A stretch of 64,000 nt of DNA from NCBI RefSeq assembly GCF_001400735.1, contig NZ_LJPW01000078.1, forward strand, positions 60,994 to 124,993. Direction: 5' to 3'. Below, piece by piece: positions 55,805 through 64,000 of this stretch. Made by a program: the position numbers and the translations under genes. Below the pieces are notes generated by a model that saw only the letters and a list, made by a program, of their open reading frames with translations, was not told the DNA's origin and searched no databases. Numbering within the stretch: position 1 is the first letter of the stretch; each line of letters starts with the position of its first letter. The DNA is from Pseudomonas caricapapayae. GTDB taxonomy: Bacteria; Pseudomonadota; Gammaproteobacteria; Pseudomonadales; Pseudomonadaceae.

Positions 55805-56710
55805 ATGAACAACCCCCTCCCAGACGTTGCCCTGACGGAAGTTTCCTCGGCCCTGGTTTCACTAGACTGGGTCGGCATGCAAGGCGTCGAAGTACCGGTC
55901 CGGCTGGCCGAAGCGGGCGTTCGCTACCCTGTCCATGCCTATGTCGATCTGCAAGTCGATCTGGCCGACCCGAGCGTCAAAGGTATCCATATGTCGCGGC
56001 TCTACCGGCTGCTCGACAGGTACGCCGAGCACCAGATACTAAGCCCCGATACGTTGTCTGCCTTGATGGAGGCGATGGTCGAGAGTCACGTTGATTGTCA
56101 TTCCAGCCGCGCCCGACTCACGTTGAGCTTCAATCTGCTGTGCCGTCGCCCGGCGTTGGTTACCGAGGGGCTCAGCGGCTGGAAATCCTACCCTGTGAAA
56201 CTTGACGCCATTTGGCACGCCGGTCGTCTGTGCCTCGACGTTTCAGCCGAGATTACCTACTCGTCTACCTGCCCGTGCTCGGCTGCATTGTCTCGACAGC
56301 TGCTGGAGGGAGCATTCACTGAACGCTTTGGCAGGCAGTCCTTTGTCGATCCGATGCAGGTTGCGACCTGGCTGCGCGAGAACGCCTCGTTCGCTACGCC
56401 GCACAGCCAGCGCAGCGTTGCGACGGTTCAGGTGCGTGTGGCGGAGCAGGCGTCCGAGCTGGGCTTGATGAGGCTCATCGATACCGTCGAGCAGGCATTG
56501 GGCACACCGGTACAAACCGCCGTCAAACGTGCCGACGAGCAAGCATTCGCCCGGCTCAACGGGCAAAACCTGATGTACGTCGAAGACGCAGCACGCAAGG
56601 TCCAGCAAGCGCTGGAAGGCCGTTATGCAGCCTCCAGCGTCAGCGTGCGTCACTTCGAAAGCCTGCATCCGCATGATGCAGCCGCGCAGACTTCCAACTA
56701 CCTGTCCTGA
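55805..56710 (+). CDS. folE2: GTP cyclohydrolase FolE2 (type IB, zinc-independent)
   Basis: A 301-residue GTP cyclohydrolase IB, which starts folate synthesis without depending on zinc and substitutes for FolE when zinc is scarce. The metal-site cysteine lies in TYSSTCPCSAAL (C156/C158); other conserved parts are GIHMSRLYRLLDRY, ESHVDCHSSRARL and FATPHSQRSVATV. It heads a cluster with a gamma-carbonic-anhydrase-like gene, the same pair found in Zur-regulated loci of other pseudomonads, and a Zur-like palindrome lies upstream. Confidence 0.95.
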   Translation: MNNPLPDVALTEVSSALVSLDWVGMQGVEVPVRLAEAGVRYPVHAYVDLQVDLADPSVKGIHMSRLYRLLDRYAEHQILSPDTLSALMEAMVESHVDCHSSRARLTLSFNLLCRRPALVTEGLSGWKSYPVKLDAIWHAGRLCLDVSAEITYSSTCPCSAALSRQLLEGAFTERFGRQSFVDPMQVATWLRENASFATPHSQRSVATVQVRVAEQASELGLMRLIDTVEQALGTPVQTAVKRADEQAFARLNGQNLMYVEDAARKVQQALEGRYAASSVSVRHFESLHPHDAAAQTSNYLS

Positions 56711-56721
56711 GGCTTCATACC

Positions 56722-57282
56722 GTGATCCGTAAAAATCCTTCCGGCCATTTGCCAGTCATCGCCGAGTCTGCCTACATCGATAAAACCGCGATCATCTGCG
56801 GCAAGGTGATCATCAAGGACAATGTCTTTGTCGGCCCATACGCCGTGATCCGCGCCGACGAAGTCGACGCCACCGGAGACATGGAACCGATCGTCATCGG
56901 CGCCAATTCGAACATTCAGGACGGTGTGGTGATTCACTCCAAATCGGGCGCAGCGGTTACCATTGGCGAGTTCACTTCGATCGCTCACCGCTCCATCGTG
57001 CATGGACCTTGCATGGTCGGAGACCGCGTGTTCATCGGCTTCAATAGTGTGCTGTTCAATTGCCAGGTCGGTAATGGCAGCGTGGTCAGGCACAATTCGG
57101 TGGTCGACGGTCGTGATCTGCCAGAGAGCTTTTACGTGCCGTCCACGACCCGGATCGGGCCTGGCACCGATCTTTCGCAATTCCCGCCGGTGAGCATTTC
57201 GGCTTCGGAGTTTTCCGAAGATGTGGCACACACCAATATTGACCTGGTGCGCGGCTACAAGGCACTTCAGAACGAATTTTGA
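56722..57282 (+). CDS. Gamma-carbonic anhydrase-like hexapeptide protein
   Basis: A 186-residue left-handed beta-helix protein of the gamma-carbonic anhydrase/YrdA type. The three metal histidines are present: H72 (VVIHSKSG), H89 and H94 (SIAHRSIVHGPC). It begins with GTG 11 bases after folE2 and is probably cotranscribed with it. In zinc-starvation clusters such a protein is thought to replace zinc carbonic anhydrases, possibly using iron; activity is inferred. Confidence 0.88.
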   Translation: MIRKNPSGHLPVIAESAYIDKTAIICGKVIIKDNVFVGPYAVIRADEVDATGDMEPIVIGANSNIQDGVVIHSKSGAAVTIGEFTSIAHRSIVHGPCMVGDRVFIGFNSVLFNCQVGNGSVVRHNSVVDGRDLPESFYVPSTTRIGPGTDLSQFPPVSISASEFSEDVAHTNIDLVRGYKALQNEF

Positions 57283-57312
57283 AGCAGCGCTACGCGCCAG
57301 CTGCAAGCTAAA

Positions 57313-57340
57313 AGCTTGAGGCTTGAAGCTTGAAGCTTGA
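57313..57340. repeat. Tandem heptamer repeat
   Basis: Four copies of a 7-base unit, AGCTTGA, GGCTTGA, AGCTTGA, AGCTTGA, lie between two genes. Related pieces (GGCTTCAAGCTGCAA and TTTTAGCTTGAAAC) occur at 60845-60925. Similar AGCTTGA runs are frequent in P. syringae intergenic DNA. Confidence 0.85.
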
Positions 57341-57386
57341 AGCTCCAAACAATTAGCACCCCCCCAACAATGGACCTGAATTTTTC

Positions 57387-58553
57387 ATGACAACAGCTGT
57401 TCACTCAACCCGCGCGCCAGCATCACGGCTGCGCTCGATCGATGCTCTGCGCGGGCTGATCATTCTTTTCATGCTGCTGGACCATGTGCGGGAAACCTTC
57501 TTCCTGCACCGTCAGGTCCTCGATCCGATGGACGTTGCAAGCACTGAGCCCGAGCTGTTCTTCAGCCGGACGCTGGCGCATTTGTGCGCGCCCCTGTTCG
57601 TTCTGCTGACCGGGCTTTCAGCGTACTTGTACGGCGAAAAATACCAGGGCAAAACCGACGTTTCAGCGTTTCTGCTCAAGCGCGGGCTGTTCCTGATTGC
57701 TCTGGAGTTCACTCTGGTGAGCTTCGCCTGGACCTTCCAGTTCCCGCCGACCATCATCTACCTGCAAGTGATCTGGGCTATCGGCCTGAGCATGGTTGCG
57801 CTGTCGCTGATGGTGTTTCTGCCGCGCTGGGCGCTGGTGGTCATTGGCGTGGTGATCATTGCCGGGCATAACCTGTTGGATTCACTGCACTTCGGCGTCG
57901 AGTCGGCCATGCATATCCCGTGGGCGATCCTGCATGATCGGGGCTGGATCGAGGTGTCCGATAACCTGCGTTTCCGTACCTCTTACCCGTTATTGCCGTG
58001 GATCGGCATTATAGCGCTGGGCTATGCAGCAGGCCCTTGGTTTGCCGGAAGTTACGACGCTGCGAAACGACGTGCGAACCTGTGGATGTGGGGTGGGGGA
58101 GCGCTGTCGGGCTTTGTGGTCCTGCGCATGATCAACGGCTACGGTGAAAAACCGTGGAGCGTTGGCGAGACCGGTGTGCAAACGGTCATGAGCTTCTTCA
58201 ACATCACCAAATACCCGCCATCGCTGCTTTTTATCAGCCTGACGCTGGGGACAGGTCTGCTGATCCTCATCGCTTTCGAACGCAGTCAGGAGAAAAGCTG
58301 GTTGCGGCCGTTGGTTGTGCTGGGTTCGGCACCGATGTTTTTCTACCTGCTGCACCTGTACGTCCTGAAAATTCTATACCTGATTGCCGTGGCAATCTGG
58401 GGGACCAACCAGGGCAAGTATTTCGGCTTCGACAACATGTGGGGCGTCTGGCTGACCTCGATCGTGCTGGCAGTGCTGCTGTTCCCTGCAGTGCGCTGGT
58501 TCGCTGCGCTCAAGGCTCGCCGTCGGGATATCAGTTGGTTGAAATACCTGTAA
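57387..58553 (+). CDS. DUF1624/HGSNAT-type membrane acyltransferase-like protein
   Basis: A 388-residue inner-membrane protein with about ten hydrophobic segments, of the DUF1624 (heparan-alpha-glucosaminide N-acetyltransferase catalytic) family. The N-terminal RLRSIDALRGLIILFMLLDHVRE holds the conserved Arg-Gly and His of the group, and LGSAPMFFYLLHLYVLKILY near the end is typical. Its substrate is unknown. About 100 bases and a heptamer repeat separate it from the gamma-carbonic-anhydrase gene, so it may not belong to the zinc unit. Confidence 0.82.
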   Translation: MTTAVHSTRAPASRLRSIDALRGLIILFMLLDHVRETFFLHRQVLDPMDVASTEPELFFSRTLAHLCAPLFVLLTGLSAYLYGEKYQGKTDVSAFLLKRGLFLIALEFTLVSFAWTFQFPPTIIYLQVIWAIGLSMVALSLMVFLPRWALVVIGVVIIAGHNLLDSLHFGVESAMHIPWAILHDRGWIEVSDNLRFRTSYPLLPWIGIIALGYAAGPWFAGSYDAAKRRANLWMWGGGALSGFVVLRMINGYGEKPWSVGETGVQTVMSFFNITKYPPSLLFISLTLGTGLLILIAFERSQEKSWLRPLVVLGSAPMFFYLLHLYVLKILYLIAVAIWGTNQGKYFGFDNMWGVWLTSIVLAVLLFPAVRWFAALKARRRDISWLKYL

Positions 58554-58564
58554 CCAGCGCAAGT

Positions 58565-58588
58565 GCGGCGCGCTAAAAGGTGCGCCGC
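58565..58588. terminator. Hairpin between convergent genes
   Basis: GCGGCGC pairs with GCGCCGC around a 10-base loop containing AAAA, between the DUF1624 stop and the XRE/cupin regulator stop. A likely bidirectional terminator, but no clear T run. Confidence 0.5.
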
Positions 58589-58601
58589 TGTCGGTCTGAG
58601 C

Positions 58602-59207
58602 TCAATCCCCTTGCGCCCCGTAATTCATGATCGACAGCAGCTTGATCGGCACCTGCACCAGTTGCTCGGGACCATGGGGTATGTCGCCGTCGAATGTCAG
58701 GCTGTCCCCGGCCTGCATCGGGTACAACTGGTTGCCGTGGCGGTAGATCAGTTCGCCTTCCAGCAGGTGCAGAAACTCGGTGCCGGGGTGTGAGAACGTC
58801 GGGAACTCCTCGCTGGCATCGTCCATCGTCACCATGTAGGCCTCGAAACTCTTCTTCGGCCCGCGGGTATGGTTGAGCAAGTGATAGGTGTGGCCTTTCT
58901 CGGTACCGCGTCTTACCACCTCAAGTCCTTCGTCGGCTTTGACCAGCAGTGCACCGCTGCCTTGCTGATCGTACTGGCTGAACAGTCTGGACATGGGCAT
59001 GCCCAGCACGTCGCAAAGACGGCTGAGGTTGTCGAGGCTGGTCGACACCTGTGCATTCTCGATCTTGCTCAGCATGCCTTGACTGATACCGGCAATACGC
59101 GCCACGTCGGCGAGCTTCAGTTCCTGAGCCTGACGCTGGCGTTTGATCTGAATGCCCAGGTATTGCTCAAGCTTCAATTTGGGATGCGGTTCTGTCGGCA
59201 TATTCAT
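58602..59207 (-). CDS. XRE-family regulator with C-terminal cupin domain
   Basis: A 201-residue regulator: a helix-turn-helix (about residues 14-72, KRQRQAQELKLADVARIAGISQGMLSKIE) followed by a cupin (FSHPGTEFLHLLEGELIYRHGNQLYPMQAGDSL, about 130-185) that should bind a small effector. It is divergent from gmaS-mgsABC and probably controls it. ATG 59207 (MNMPTEP) is used; the further in-frame TTG at 59231 and ATG 59201 are alternatives. Confidence 0.9.
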   Translation of the reverse strand: MNMPTEPHPKLKLEQYLGIQIKRQRQAQELKLADVARIAGISQGMLSKIENAQVSTSLDNLSRLCDVLGMPMSRLFSQYDQQGSGALLVKADEGLEVVRRGTEKGHTYHLLNHTRGPKKSFEAYMVTMDDASEEFPTFSHPGTEFLHLLEGELIYRHGNQLYPMQAGDSLTFDGDIPHGPEQLVQVPIKLLSIMNYGAQGD

Positions 59208-59243
59208 CGGCTTTGCACAGTTTCCGTTCAATAATTTTTATTT

Positions 59244-59260
59244 CGCACTGGGAATGTGCA
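59244..59260. promoter_or_regulatory. NtrC-binding-site-like sequence
   Basis: CGCACTGGGAATGTGCA has the dyad GCAC-N7-GTGC and differs from TGCAC-N7-GTGCA only at the first base. It lies about 120 bases before the sigma-54 promoter of gmaS, a normal distance for an NtrC enhancer. Confidence 0.65.
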
Positions 59261-59378
59261 TTTCAACGCTGCCGTCTAAGCAGCCCGGTGCTGATTATTC
59301 CCTGTGAGAAAACAAGTTTCCCATATAAACAGCTGAATTACCCCAACCGTGTGTGTTCGTTTTTCTGGCATACCAGAT

Positions 59379-59394
59379 TGGCAAGCGCTTTGCA
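59379..59394 (+). promoter_or_regulatory. Sigma-54 (RpoN) promoter of gmaS-mgsABC
   Basis: TGGCAA-GCGCT-TTGCA matches the -24/-12 consensus TGGCAC-N5-TTGCA with a single mismatch and exact spacing between GG and GC. It lies about 105 bases before the gmaS start, with an NtrC-like site upstream. Confidence 0.85.
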
Positions 59395-59498
59395 TTCTTA
59401 ATGGGAAAGTAAATTTCCTGTTCGGAATATATTTCGGCAGGCAATTCACTTAAAGGCTCTTCCCTGAAACGTTTTGCTCATGCCAGGAGACACGCCCC

Positions 59499-60833
59499 AT
59501 GTTGCCACCCGAAACCCAGCGCCTGATCGAACAGCACGGTATCAAGTACGTGCTGGCTCAGTTCGTGGACATTCATGGTTCGGCCAAGACCAAATCGGTT
59601 CCTGTGACAGGCCTGGAAATGGTTGCAGAGGACGGCGCCGGGTTTGCCGGTTTCGCGATTTGCGGCATGGGCATGGAGCCTCATGGGCCAGACTTCATGG
59701 CCAGGGGCGAGCTCTCGTCGCTGACACCGGTGCCGTGGCAGCCGGGGTATGGGCGTGTGGTGTGCATCGGTCATGTGGATGGCAAACCGTGGCCCTATGA
59801 CAGCCGCTATGTATTGCAGCAGCAGGTCGAGCGCCTCAGCCAGCGTGGCTGGACCCTCAATACCGGGCTGGAGCCCGAGTTCAGCCTGTTCAAACGCGAC
59901 GGCGCGGGTAGCCTGCAGATGGTCGATGCCAGCGATAACCTCGACAAGCCTTGCTATGACTACAAAGGACTGTCGCGTTCGCGTGAGTTTCTCGAACGCT
60001 TGACCGAGGCACTGCAGCCGGTGGGCTTCGACATTTATCAGATCGACCATGAAGACGCCAACGGCCAGTTCGAGATCAATTACACCTACAGCGAGGCCAT
60101 GGAATCGGCTGACCGCTTTACCTTTTTCCGTATGGCGGCCGGGGAGATCGCCAATGACATGGGCATGATCTGCTCGTTCATGCCCAAACCCGATCCAAAG
60201 CGCGCCGGCAACGGCATGCACTTTCACCTGTCGATTGCCAGCGCCCGCAATAAAAACCTGTTTCACGACGCCAGTGATCCGAGCGGCATGGGCCTGTCGA
60301 AGATGGCTTATCACTTCGCGGCAGGCCTGCTGGCTCATGGCCCTGCGCTGTGTGCCTTCGCAGCCCCGACGGTCAACTCCTACAAGCGCCTGGTGGTCGG
60401 TAATTCGCTGTCCGGAGCAACCTGGGCTCCGGCGTTCATCGCCTTTGGTGCCAACAACCGTTCGGCGATGGTGCGCGTGCCTTATGGTCGCCTGGAATTT
60501 CGTCTGCCGGATGCCGGTTGCAATCCGTACCTGGTCAGCGCCGCGATCATTGCCGCAGGGCTGGATGGCATCGACCGGCAATTGGAAATCGATCACGTCT
60601 GCAACGAGAACCTCTACACATTGAGCCTGGAAGAAATTGCCGCACGGGGCATTGAGACCCTGCCGCAGTCGCTCAAGGAAGCCTGCGACGCGCTGGAAGC
60701 CGACCCGTTGTTCGCCGAGGTGCTGGGCAACGAGATCGTTGGCGAATTCATCCGCCTCAAGCGCATGGAATGGGTGGAATACAGCCGTCATGTCAGCGAT
60801 TGGGAAGTGAAGCGCTATATCGAGTTTTTCTAG
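59499..60833 (+). CDS. gmaS: Gamma-glutamylmethylamide synthetase-like glutamine synthetase homologue (GmaS/GlnT)
   Basis: A 444-residue enzyme of the glutamine synthetase superfamily that, in the GmaS/GlnT branch, joins methylamine (or ammonium) to glutamate with ATP. Catalytic regions are GLEPEFSLF (metal Glu), [30 protein letters not shown] and the Arg-rich [22 protein letters not shown]. It lacks the adenylylation-site region of GlnA-I. It heads an operon with three glutamate-synthase-like genes, the typical N-methylglutamate pathway order, behind a sigma-54 promoter. The substrate amine is inferred from this context. Confidence 0.85.
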   Translation: MLPPETQRLIEQHGIKYVLAQFVDIHGSAKTKSVPVTGLEMVAEDGAGFAGFAICGMGMEPHGPDFMARGELSSLTPVPWQPGYGRVVCIGHVDGKPWPYDSRYVLQQQVERLSQRGWTLNTGLEPEFSLFKRDGAGSLQMVDASDNLDKPCYDYKGLSRSREFLERLTEALQPVGFDIYQIDHEDANGQFEINYTYSEAMESADRFTFFRMAAGEIANDMGMICSFMPKPDPKRAGNGMHFHLSIASARNKNLFHDASDPSGMGLSKMAYHFAAGLLAHGPALCAFAAPTVNSYKRLVVGNSLSGATWAPAFIAFGANNRSAMVRVPYGRLEFRLPDAGCNPYLVSAAIIAAGLDGIDRQLEIDHVCNENLYTLSLEEIAARGIETLPQSLKEACDALEADPLFAEVLGNEIVGEFIRLKRMEWVEYSRHVSDWEVKRYIEFF

Positions 60834-60963
60834 CTGCATGTTTCAGGCTTCAAGCTGCAACAAGAAGCTGGATTGCGGCGTATTTGATTTCTCTGTCTAT
60901 GCGGTGGGCTTTTAGCTTGAAACTTTATCTAAAAGCTTGCCGCTCCCGAACAAGGTGAGGCTT
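60834..60963. repeat. Intergenic repeat relic between gmaS and mgsA
   Basis: Contains GGCTTCAAGCTGCAA (60846-60860) and further on TTTTAGCTTGAAAC and CTAAAAGCTTGCCGC, inverted and direct relatives of the AGCTTGA repeat at 57313. It may fold in the mRNA between two genes of one operon. No terminator T run seen. Confidence 0.5.
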
Positions 60964-61884
60964 ATGTGCGGAATCGTTGGTTTATATCTGAAAAACCCGG
61001 CGCTGGAGTCGCAACTCGGCAAATTGTTCGAGCCGATGCTCGAAGCCATGACGGACCGTGGGCCGGATAGCGCCGGGTTTGCCATTTATGGTGATGAGGT
61101 GGTGCAGGGCTGGGTCAAGCTGACCTTGCAGGCCGCTACTGAGCAGTATGATTTTCAAGTGCTGATGACTGCGTTGCAGGGGCGGTTGAAAGCGCCGCTT
61201 GACTGGTTTCAGAACGCCAGTGCTGTGGTCTTGAAAGTTCAGGCAGACGAAGGCCCGGTGCGTGCCGTGCTGGCGGAGCTGGCACCCACCGTCCGTATCA
61301 TGAGCGCCGGACAGAGTATCGAGATTCTCAAGGGCATGGGCCTGCCCAGAGAGATATCCGCGCGTTTCGGCCTGGCGTCCATGAAGGGCAGCCACATTAT
61401 CGGGCATACCCGTATGGCCACCGAAAGCGCGGTGACCATGGAAGGCAGCCATCCGTTTTCCACGGGCTCCGACCTGTGTCTGGTGCACAACGGCTCGCTG
61501 TCCAATCATTTTCGTCTGCGCCAGAACCTGCGCCGCGAAGGTATTCATTTCGAGACCGACAACGACACCGAAGTAGCCGCCGGTTATCTGGCCTGGCGTC
61601 TGCAGCAGGGCGACACCCTTGAACAGGCGCTCGACAAGTCGCTTGAAGACCTTGATGGCTTTTTCACCTTCGCCATCGGTACCCGCAATGGCTTCGCGGT
61701 GATTCGCGATCCGATTGCCTGCAAACCGGCAATCCTTGCCGAAACCGACGATTACGTCGCCATGGCCTCGGAATATCAGGCGCTGTCCAGTCTGCCGGGG
61801 ATCGAAAACGCCAAAGTCTGGGAACCGGCTCCGGCCACCCTGTACATCTGGGAACGCGAGTCAGTCGAGGGAGCACGCCCATGA
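60964..61884 (+). CDS. mgsA: N-methylglutamate synthase subunit A-like, class II glutamine amidotransferase (MgsA/GlxB)
   Basis: A 306-residue glutaminase-type (Ntn) amidotransferase domain. After Met removal the nucleophile is Cys2 (MCGIVGLYLKNP), with TDRGPDSAGFAIYG, IGHTRMATESAVT, LVHNGSLSNHFRLR and FETDNDTEVAAGYL as substrate-site motifs. It corresponds to the N-terminal domain of glutamate synthase, split off as a separate subunit. The start at 60964 is fixed by the need for Cys2. Overlaps mgsB by 4 bases (ATGA). Confidence 0.88.
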   Translation: MCGIVGLYLKNPALESQLGKLFEPMLEAMTDRGPDSAGFAIYGDEVVQGWVKLTLQAATEQYDFQVLMTALQGRLKAPLDWFQNASAVVLKVQADEGPVRAVLAELAPTVRIMSAGQSIEILKGMGLPREISARFGLASMKGSHIIGHTRMATESAVTMEGSHPFSTGSDLCLVHNGSLSNHFRLRQNLRREGIHFETDNDTEVAAGYLAWRLQQGDTLEQALDKSLEDLDGFFTFAIGTRNGFAVIRDPIACKPAILAETDDYVAMASEYQALSSLPGIENAKVWEPAPATLYIWERESVEGARP

Positions 61885-62564
61885 AAACCGTCGATCTTTC
61901 CTGCGCCACCGTGCGCGATCTCAACCAGGCCCTGCACGATCAGGTCAGGCAACTGCAGGACCGTGAGTGGTTGGTCACCCATCCTGACGGCGCGCATAAC
62001 CTGGCGGTCGGCGTCAACGAAGCCATCTCCATCGATATTCAGGGGCATGCCGGTTATTACTGTGCGGGCATGAATCAGAAAGCTTCGATCACCGTGCACG
62101 GCAATGTCGGCGTTGGCTGCGCAGAAAACATGATGTCCGGCGCAGTGCGCGTCAAAGGCAGCGCCTCCCAGGCTGCCGGCGCGACGGCGCACGGCGGTCT
62201 GCTGGTGATTGAAGGCGACGCCGGAGCGCGTTGTGGCATCTCCATGAAAGGTATCGACATCGTGGTCGGCGGCAGCATCGGCCACATGAGCTGCTTCATG
62301 GGCCAGGCCGGTCGTCTGGTGGTCTGCGGTGACGCAGGCGATGCACTGGGCGACTCGCTGTATGAAACGCGGATCTACGTCAAAGGCAAGGTCGAGTCGC
62401 TGGGCTCTGACTGCATCGCCAAGGAGATGCGCGAAGAACATCTGCAGGAGCTGCAGGAGTTGCTCAATCGTGCAGGCTTCAACGAGAAGGCTGCGGATTT
62501 CAAACGTTACGGGTCGGCCCGTCAGCTTTACAACTTCAAAGTCGATAACGCCTCCGCGTACTGA
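61881..62564 (+). CDS. mgsB: N-methylglutamate synthase subunit B-like, GXGXG domain (MgsB/GlxC)
   Basis: A 227-residue protein matching the C-terminal GXGXG right-handed beta-helix domain of glutamate synthase, here a stand-alone subunit. The repeated glycine pattern runs through IDIQGHAGYYCAGMNQKASI, GNVGVGCAENMMSGAVRVKG and GDAGARCGISMKGIDIVVGG. A structural role joining the amidotransferase and synthase subunits is likely. Confidence 0.88.
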   Translation: MKTVDLSCATVRDLNQALHDQVRQLQDREWLVTHPDGAHNLAVGVNEAISIDIQGHAGYYCAGMNQKASITVHGNVGVGCAENMMSGAVRVKGSASQAAGATAHGGLLVIEGDAGARCGISMKGIDIVVGGSIGHMSCFMGQAGRLVVCGDAGDALGDSLYETRIYVKGKVESLGSDCIAKEMREEHLQELQELLNRAGFNEKAADFKRYGSARQLYNFKVDNASAY

Positions 62565-62579
62565 TCCAGGAGCAATACC

Positions 62580-63926
62580 ATGAGCGACCCTATCAGCCAT
62601 AAACCTGCTCCGGTTCTGCGCGAGTCGGCCACTTTCGATCGCCTGACCATTCAGGAAATCCAGCGAGCTGCGGAAACCGGGATCTACGATATCCGTGGCG
62701 GCGGTACCAAACGCAAGCTGCCGCACTTCGATGATCTGCTGCTGCTCGGTGCCAGCGTGTCGCGCTACCCGCTGGAAGGGTATCGCGAGAAGTGCGGCAC
62801 TGACGTGGTGCTCGGCAATCGCTTTGCCAAAAAGCCTCTTTACCTGAAAATCCCGGTGACCATTGCCGGCATGAGCTTCGGCGCGTTGTCGGCCAATGCC
62901 AAGGAAGCACTGGGCCGTGGCGCGACCATCGCGGGCACCAGTACGACCACCGGCGACGGCGGAATGACCCCGGAAGAGCGCGGTCAGTCACAGCATCTGG
63001 TCTATCAGTACCTGCCATCGCGCTATGGCATGAACCCGGACGATCTGCGCAAGGCCGATGCCATCGAAATCGTCCTGGGACAGGGGGCCAAACCGGGTGG
63101 TGGCGGCATGTTGCTGGGCATGAAAGTGACCGAGCGTGTGGCCGGCATGCGCACCTTGCCGGTCGGCGTCGATCAGCGTTCGGCATGCCGTCACCCGGAC
63201 TGGACGGGGCCGGACGACCTGGCGATCAAGATTGCCGAGATTCGCGAGATCACCGACTGGGAAAAGCCGATCTACGTGAAGATCGGTGCCAGCCGTCCGT
63301 ATTACGACGTCAAGCTGGCAGTGAAGGCCGGTGCTGACGTGATCGTGCTCGACGGCATGCAGGGCGGTACTGCCGCCACTCAGGAAGTGTTCATCGAACA
63401 CGTCGGTATCCCGATTCTACCCGCCATCCCACAGGCGGTGCAGGCTTTGCAGGAGATGGGCATGCATCGCAAGGTGCAATTGATTGTCTCCGGCGGGATC
63501 CGCAACGGTGCCGACGTCGCCAAGGCCATGGCATTGGGCGCTGATGCGGTGGCGATCGGTACGGCTGCACTGATAGCGCTGGGCGACAACCATCCACGTC
63601 TCGACGAAGAGTTGAGAAAGATCGGCTCGGCAGCGGGTTACTACGACGACTGGCAGAACGGCCGCGACCCGGCGGGCATCACCACCCAGGACCCTGAACT
63701 GTCCAAACGTCTCGACCCCGTCGAGGGCGGACGGCGTCTGGCCAACTACCTGCGCGTGCTGGTCCTCGAAGCCCAGACCATGGCCCGAGCCTGCGGCAAG
63801 TCGCACTTGCACAATCTCGACCCGGAAGATCTGGTGGCACTGACCGTCGAGTCAGCAGCCATGGCCCGTGTGCCCTTGGCCGGCACGTCGTGGATTCCGG
63901 GTTCTGGTTCAGGGGCGGGTTGCTGA
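62580..63926 (+). CDS. mgsC: N-methylglutamate synthase subunit C-like, FMN glutamate synthase domain (MgsC/GlxD)
   Basis: A 448-residue protein matching the FMN-binding synthase domain of glutamate synthase. Characteristic stretches are PVTIAGMSFGALSANAKEAL, GQGAKPGGGGMLLGMKVTE, KPIYVKIGASRPYYDVKLAVKAGADVI (cited in part) and VSGGIRNGADVAKAMALGADAVAIG, the FMN phosphate site. With MgsA and MgsB it would turn gamma-glutamylmethylamide into N-methylglutamate. It starts 15 bases after mgsB with AGGAG. The remaining 74 bases of the window hold nothing recognisable. Confidence 0.88.
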   Translation: MSDPISHKPAPVLRESATFDRLTIQEIQRAAETGIYDIRGGGTKRKLPHFDDLLLLGASVSRYPLEGYREKCGTDVVLGNRFAKKPLYLKIPVTIAGMSFGALSANAKEALGRGATIAGTSTTTGDGGMTPEERGQSQHLVYQYLPSRYGMNPDDLRKADAIEIVLGQGAKPGGGGMLLGMKVTERVAGMRTLPVGVDQRSACRHPDWTGPDDLAIKIAEIREITDWEKPIYVKIGASRPYYDVKLAVKAGADVIVLDGMQGGTAATQEVFIEHVGIPILPAIPQAVQALQEMGMHRKVQLIVSGGIRNGADVAKAMALGADAVAIGTAALIALGDNHPRLDEELRKIGSAAGYYDDWQNGRDPAGITTQDPELSKRLDPVEGGRRLANYLRVLVLEAQTMARACGKSHLHNLDPEDLVALTVESAAMARVPLAGTSWIPGSGSGAGC

Positions 63927-64000
63927 CGCCATACCGTGCTTTTCGAACGCAACGGCACTGACGACGCAAATTGCGACGCTAGTGACGGCTGAGTCCTGGC

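Overview
The window looks like chromosome of a fluorescent pseudomonad, most likely of the Pseudomonas syringae group. This is inferred from its moderately high GC, the protein family types, several pseudomonad-style chemoreceptors, a full C-P lyase operon, a zinc-starvation folE2/gamma-carbonic-anhydrase pair, and short intergenic repeats of the kind scattered through P. syringae genomes. No rRNA, tRNA, CRISPR array, complete insertion sequence or prophage was seen.

Layout. Positions 1-6815 (minus strand) hold an operon purU-folD-soxB-soxD-soxA-soxG, encoding a heterotetrameric sarcosine-oxidase-type flavoenzyme and two folate C1 enzymes. Its large subunit gene is broken by an in-frame TAG. 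Positions 7091-11452 (minus) carry a DUF4198 protein, a TonB-dependent receptor and a divergent Nramp-like transporter. Positions 11611-17348 hold a carbon-nitrogen hydrolase, an MFS transporter, two small conserved proteins, an AT-rich scar with an Hcp-Tlde1 type VI effector remnant and a probable immunity gene, a TAT-exported SMP-30 lactonase and a DUF1206 membrane protein. Positions 17560-31411 are rich in chemotaxis genes: four methyl-accepting proteins, each with a sigma-28-like promoter upstream, plus a periplasmic binding protein, an endonuclease, DUF6482, RidA, topoisomerase III (with a LexA-box-like palindrome upstream) and an HDOD protein. Positions 31711-42252 are a 13-gene phosphonate operon phnCDEFGHIJKLMNP preceded by a Pho-box-like sequence, followed by a membrane PQQ dehydrogenase. 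Positions 44817-54529 (minus) are a peptide-type ABC transporter with two M20 peptidases and an amidase, with a divergent LysR regulator. Positions 55805-58553 are folE2, a gamma-carbonic-anhydrase-like gene and a DUF1624 membrane protein; a Zur-like palindrome precedes folE2. Positions 58602-63926 are an XRE/cupin regulator and, divergent from it, gmaS-mgsABC behind a very good sigma-54 promoter and an NtrC-like site.

How the parts fit. The two ends of the window together resemble the N-methylglutamate route for using methylamine as a nitrogen source. GmaS would make gamma-glutamylmethylamide, MgsABC would convert it to N-methylglutamate, and a SoxBDAG-like enzyme (MgdABCD) would oxidise that and pass the carbon to tetrahydrofolate, with FolD and PurU releasing formate. 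The halves lie about 52 kb apart and point away from each other, and the dehydrogenase half carries a nonsense codon. The assignment of the sox-like genes to this route is inference; sarcosine oxidation remains the alternative. The other strong theme is nutrient-limitation control: RpoN/NtrC (nitrogen), Pho (phosphate), Zur (zinc) and possibly Fur (iron) sites can be proposed from the sequence.
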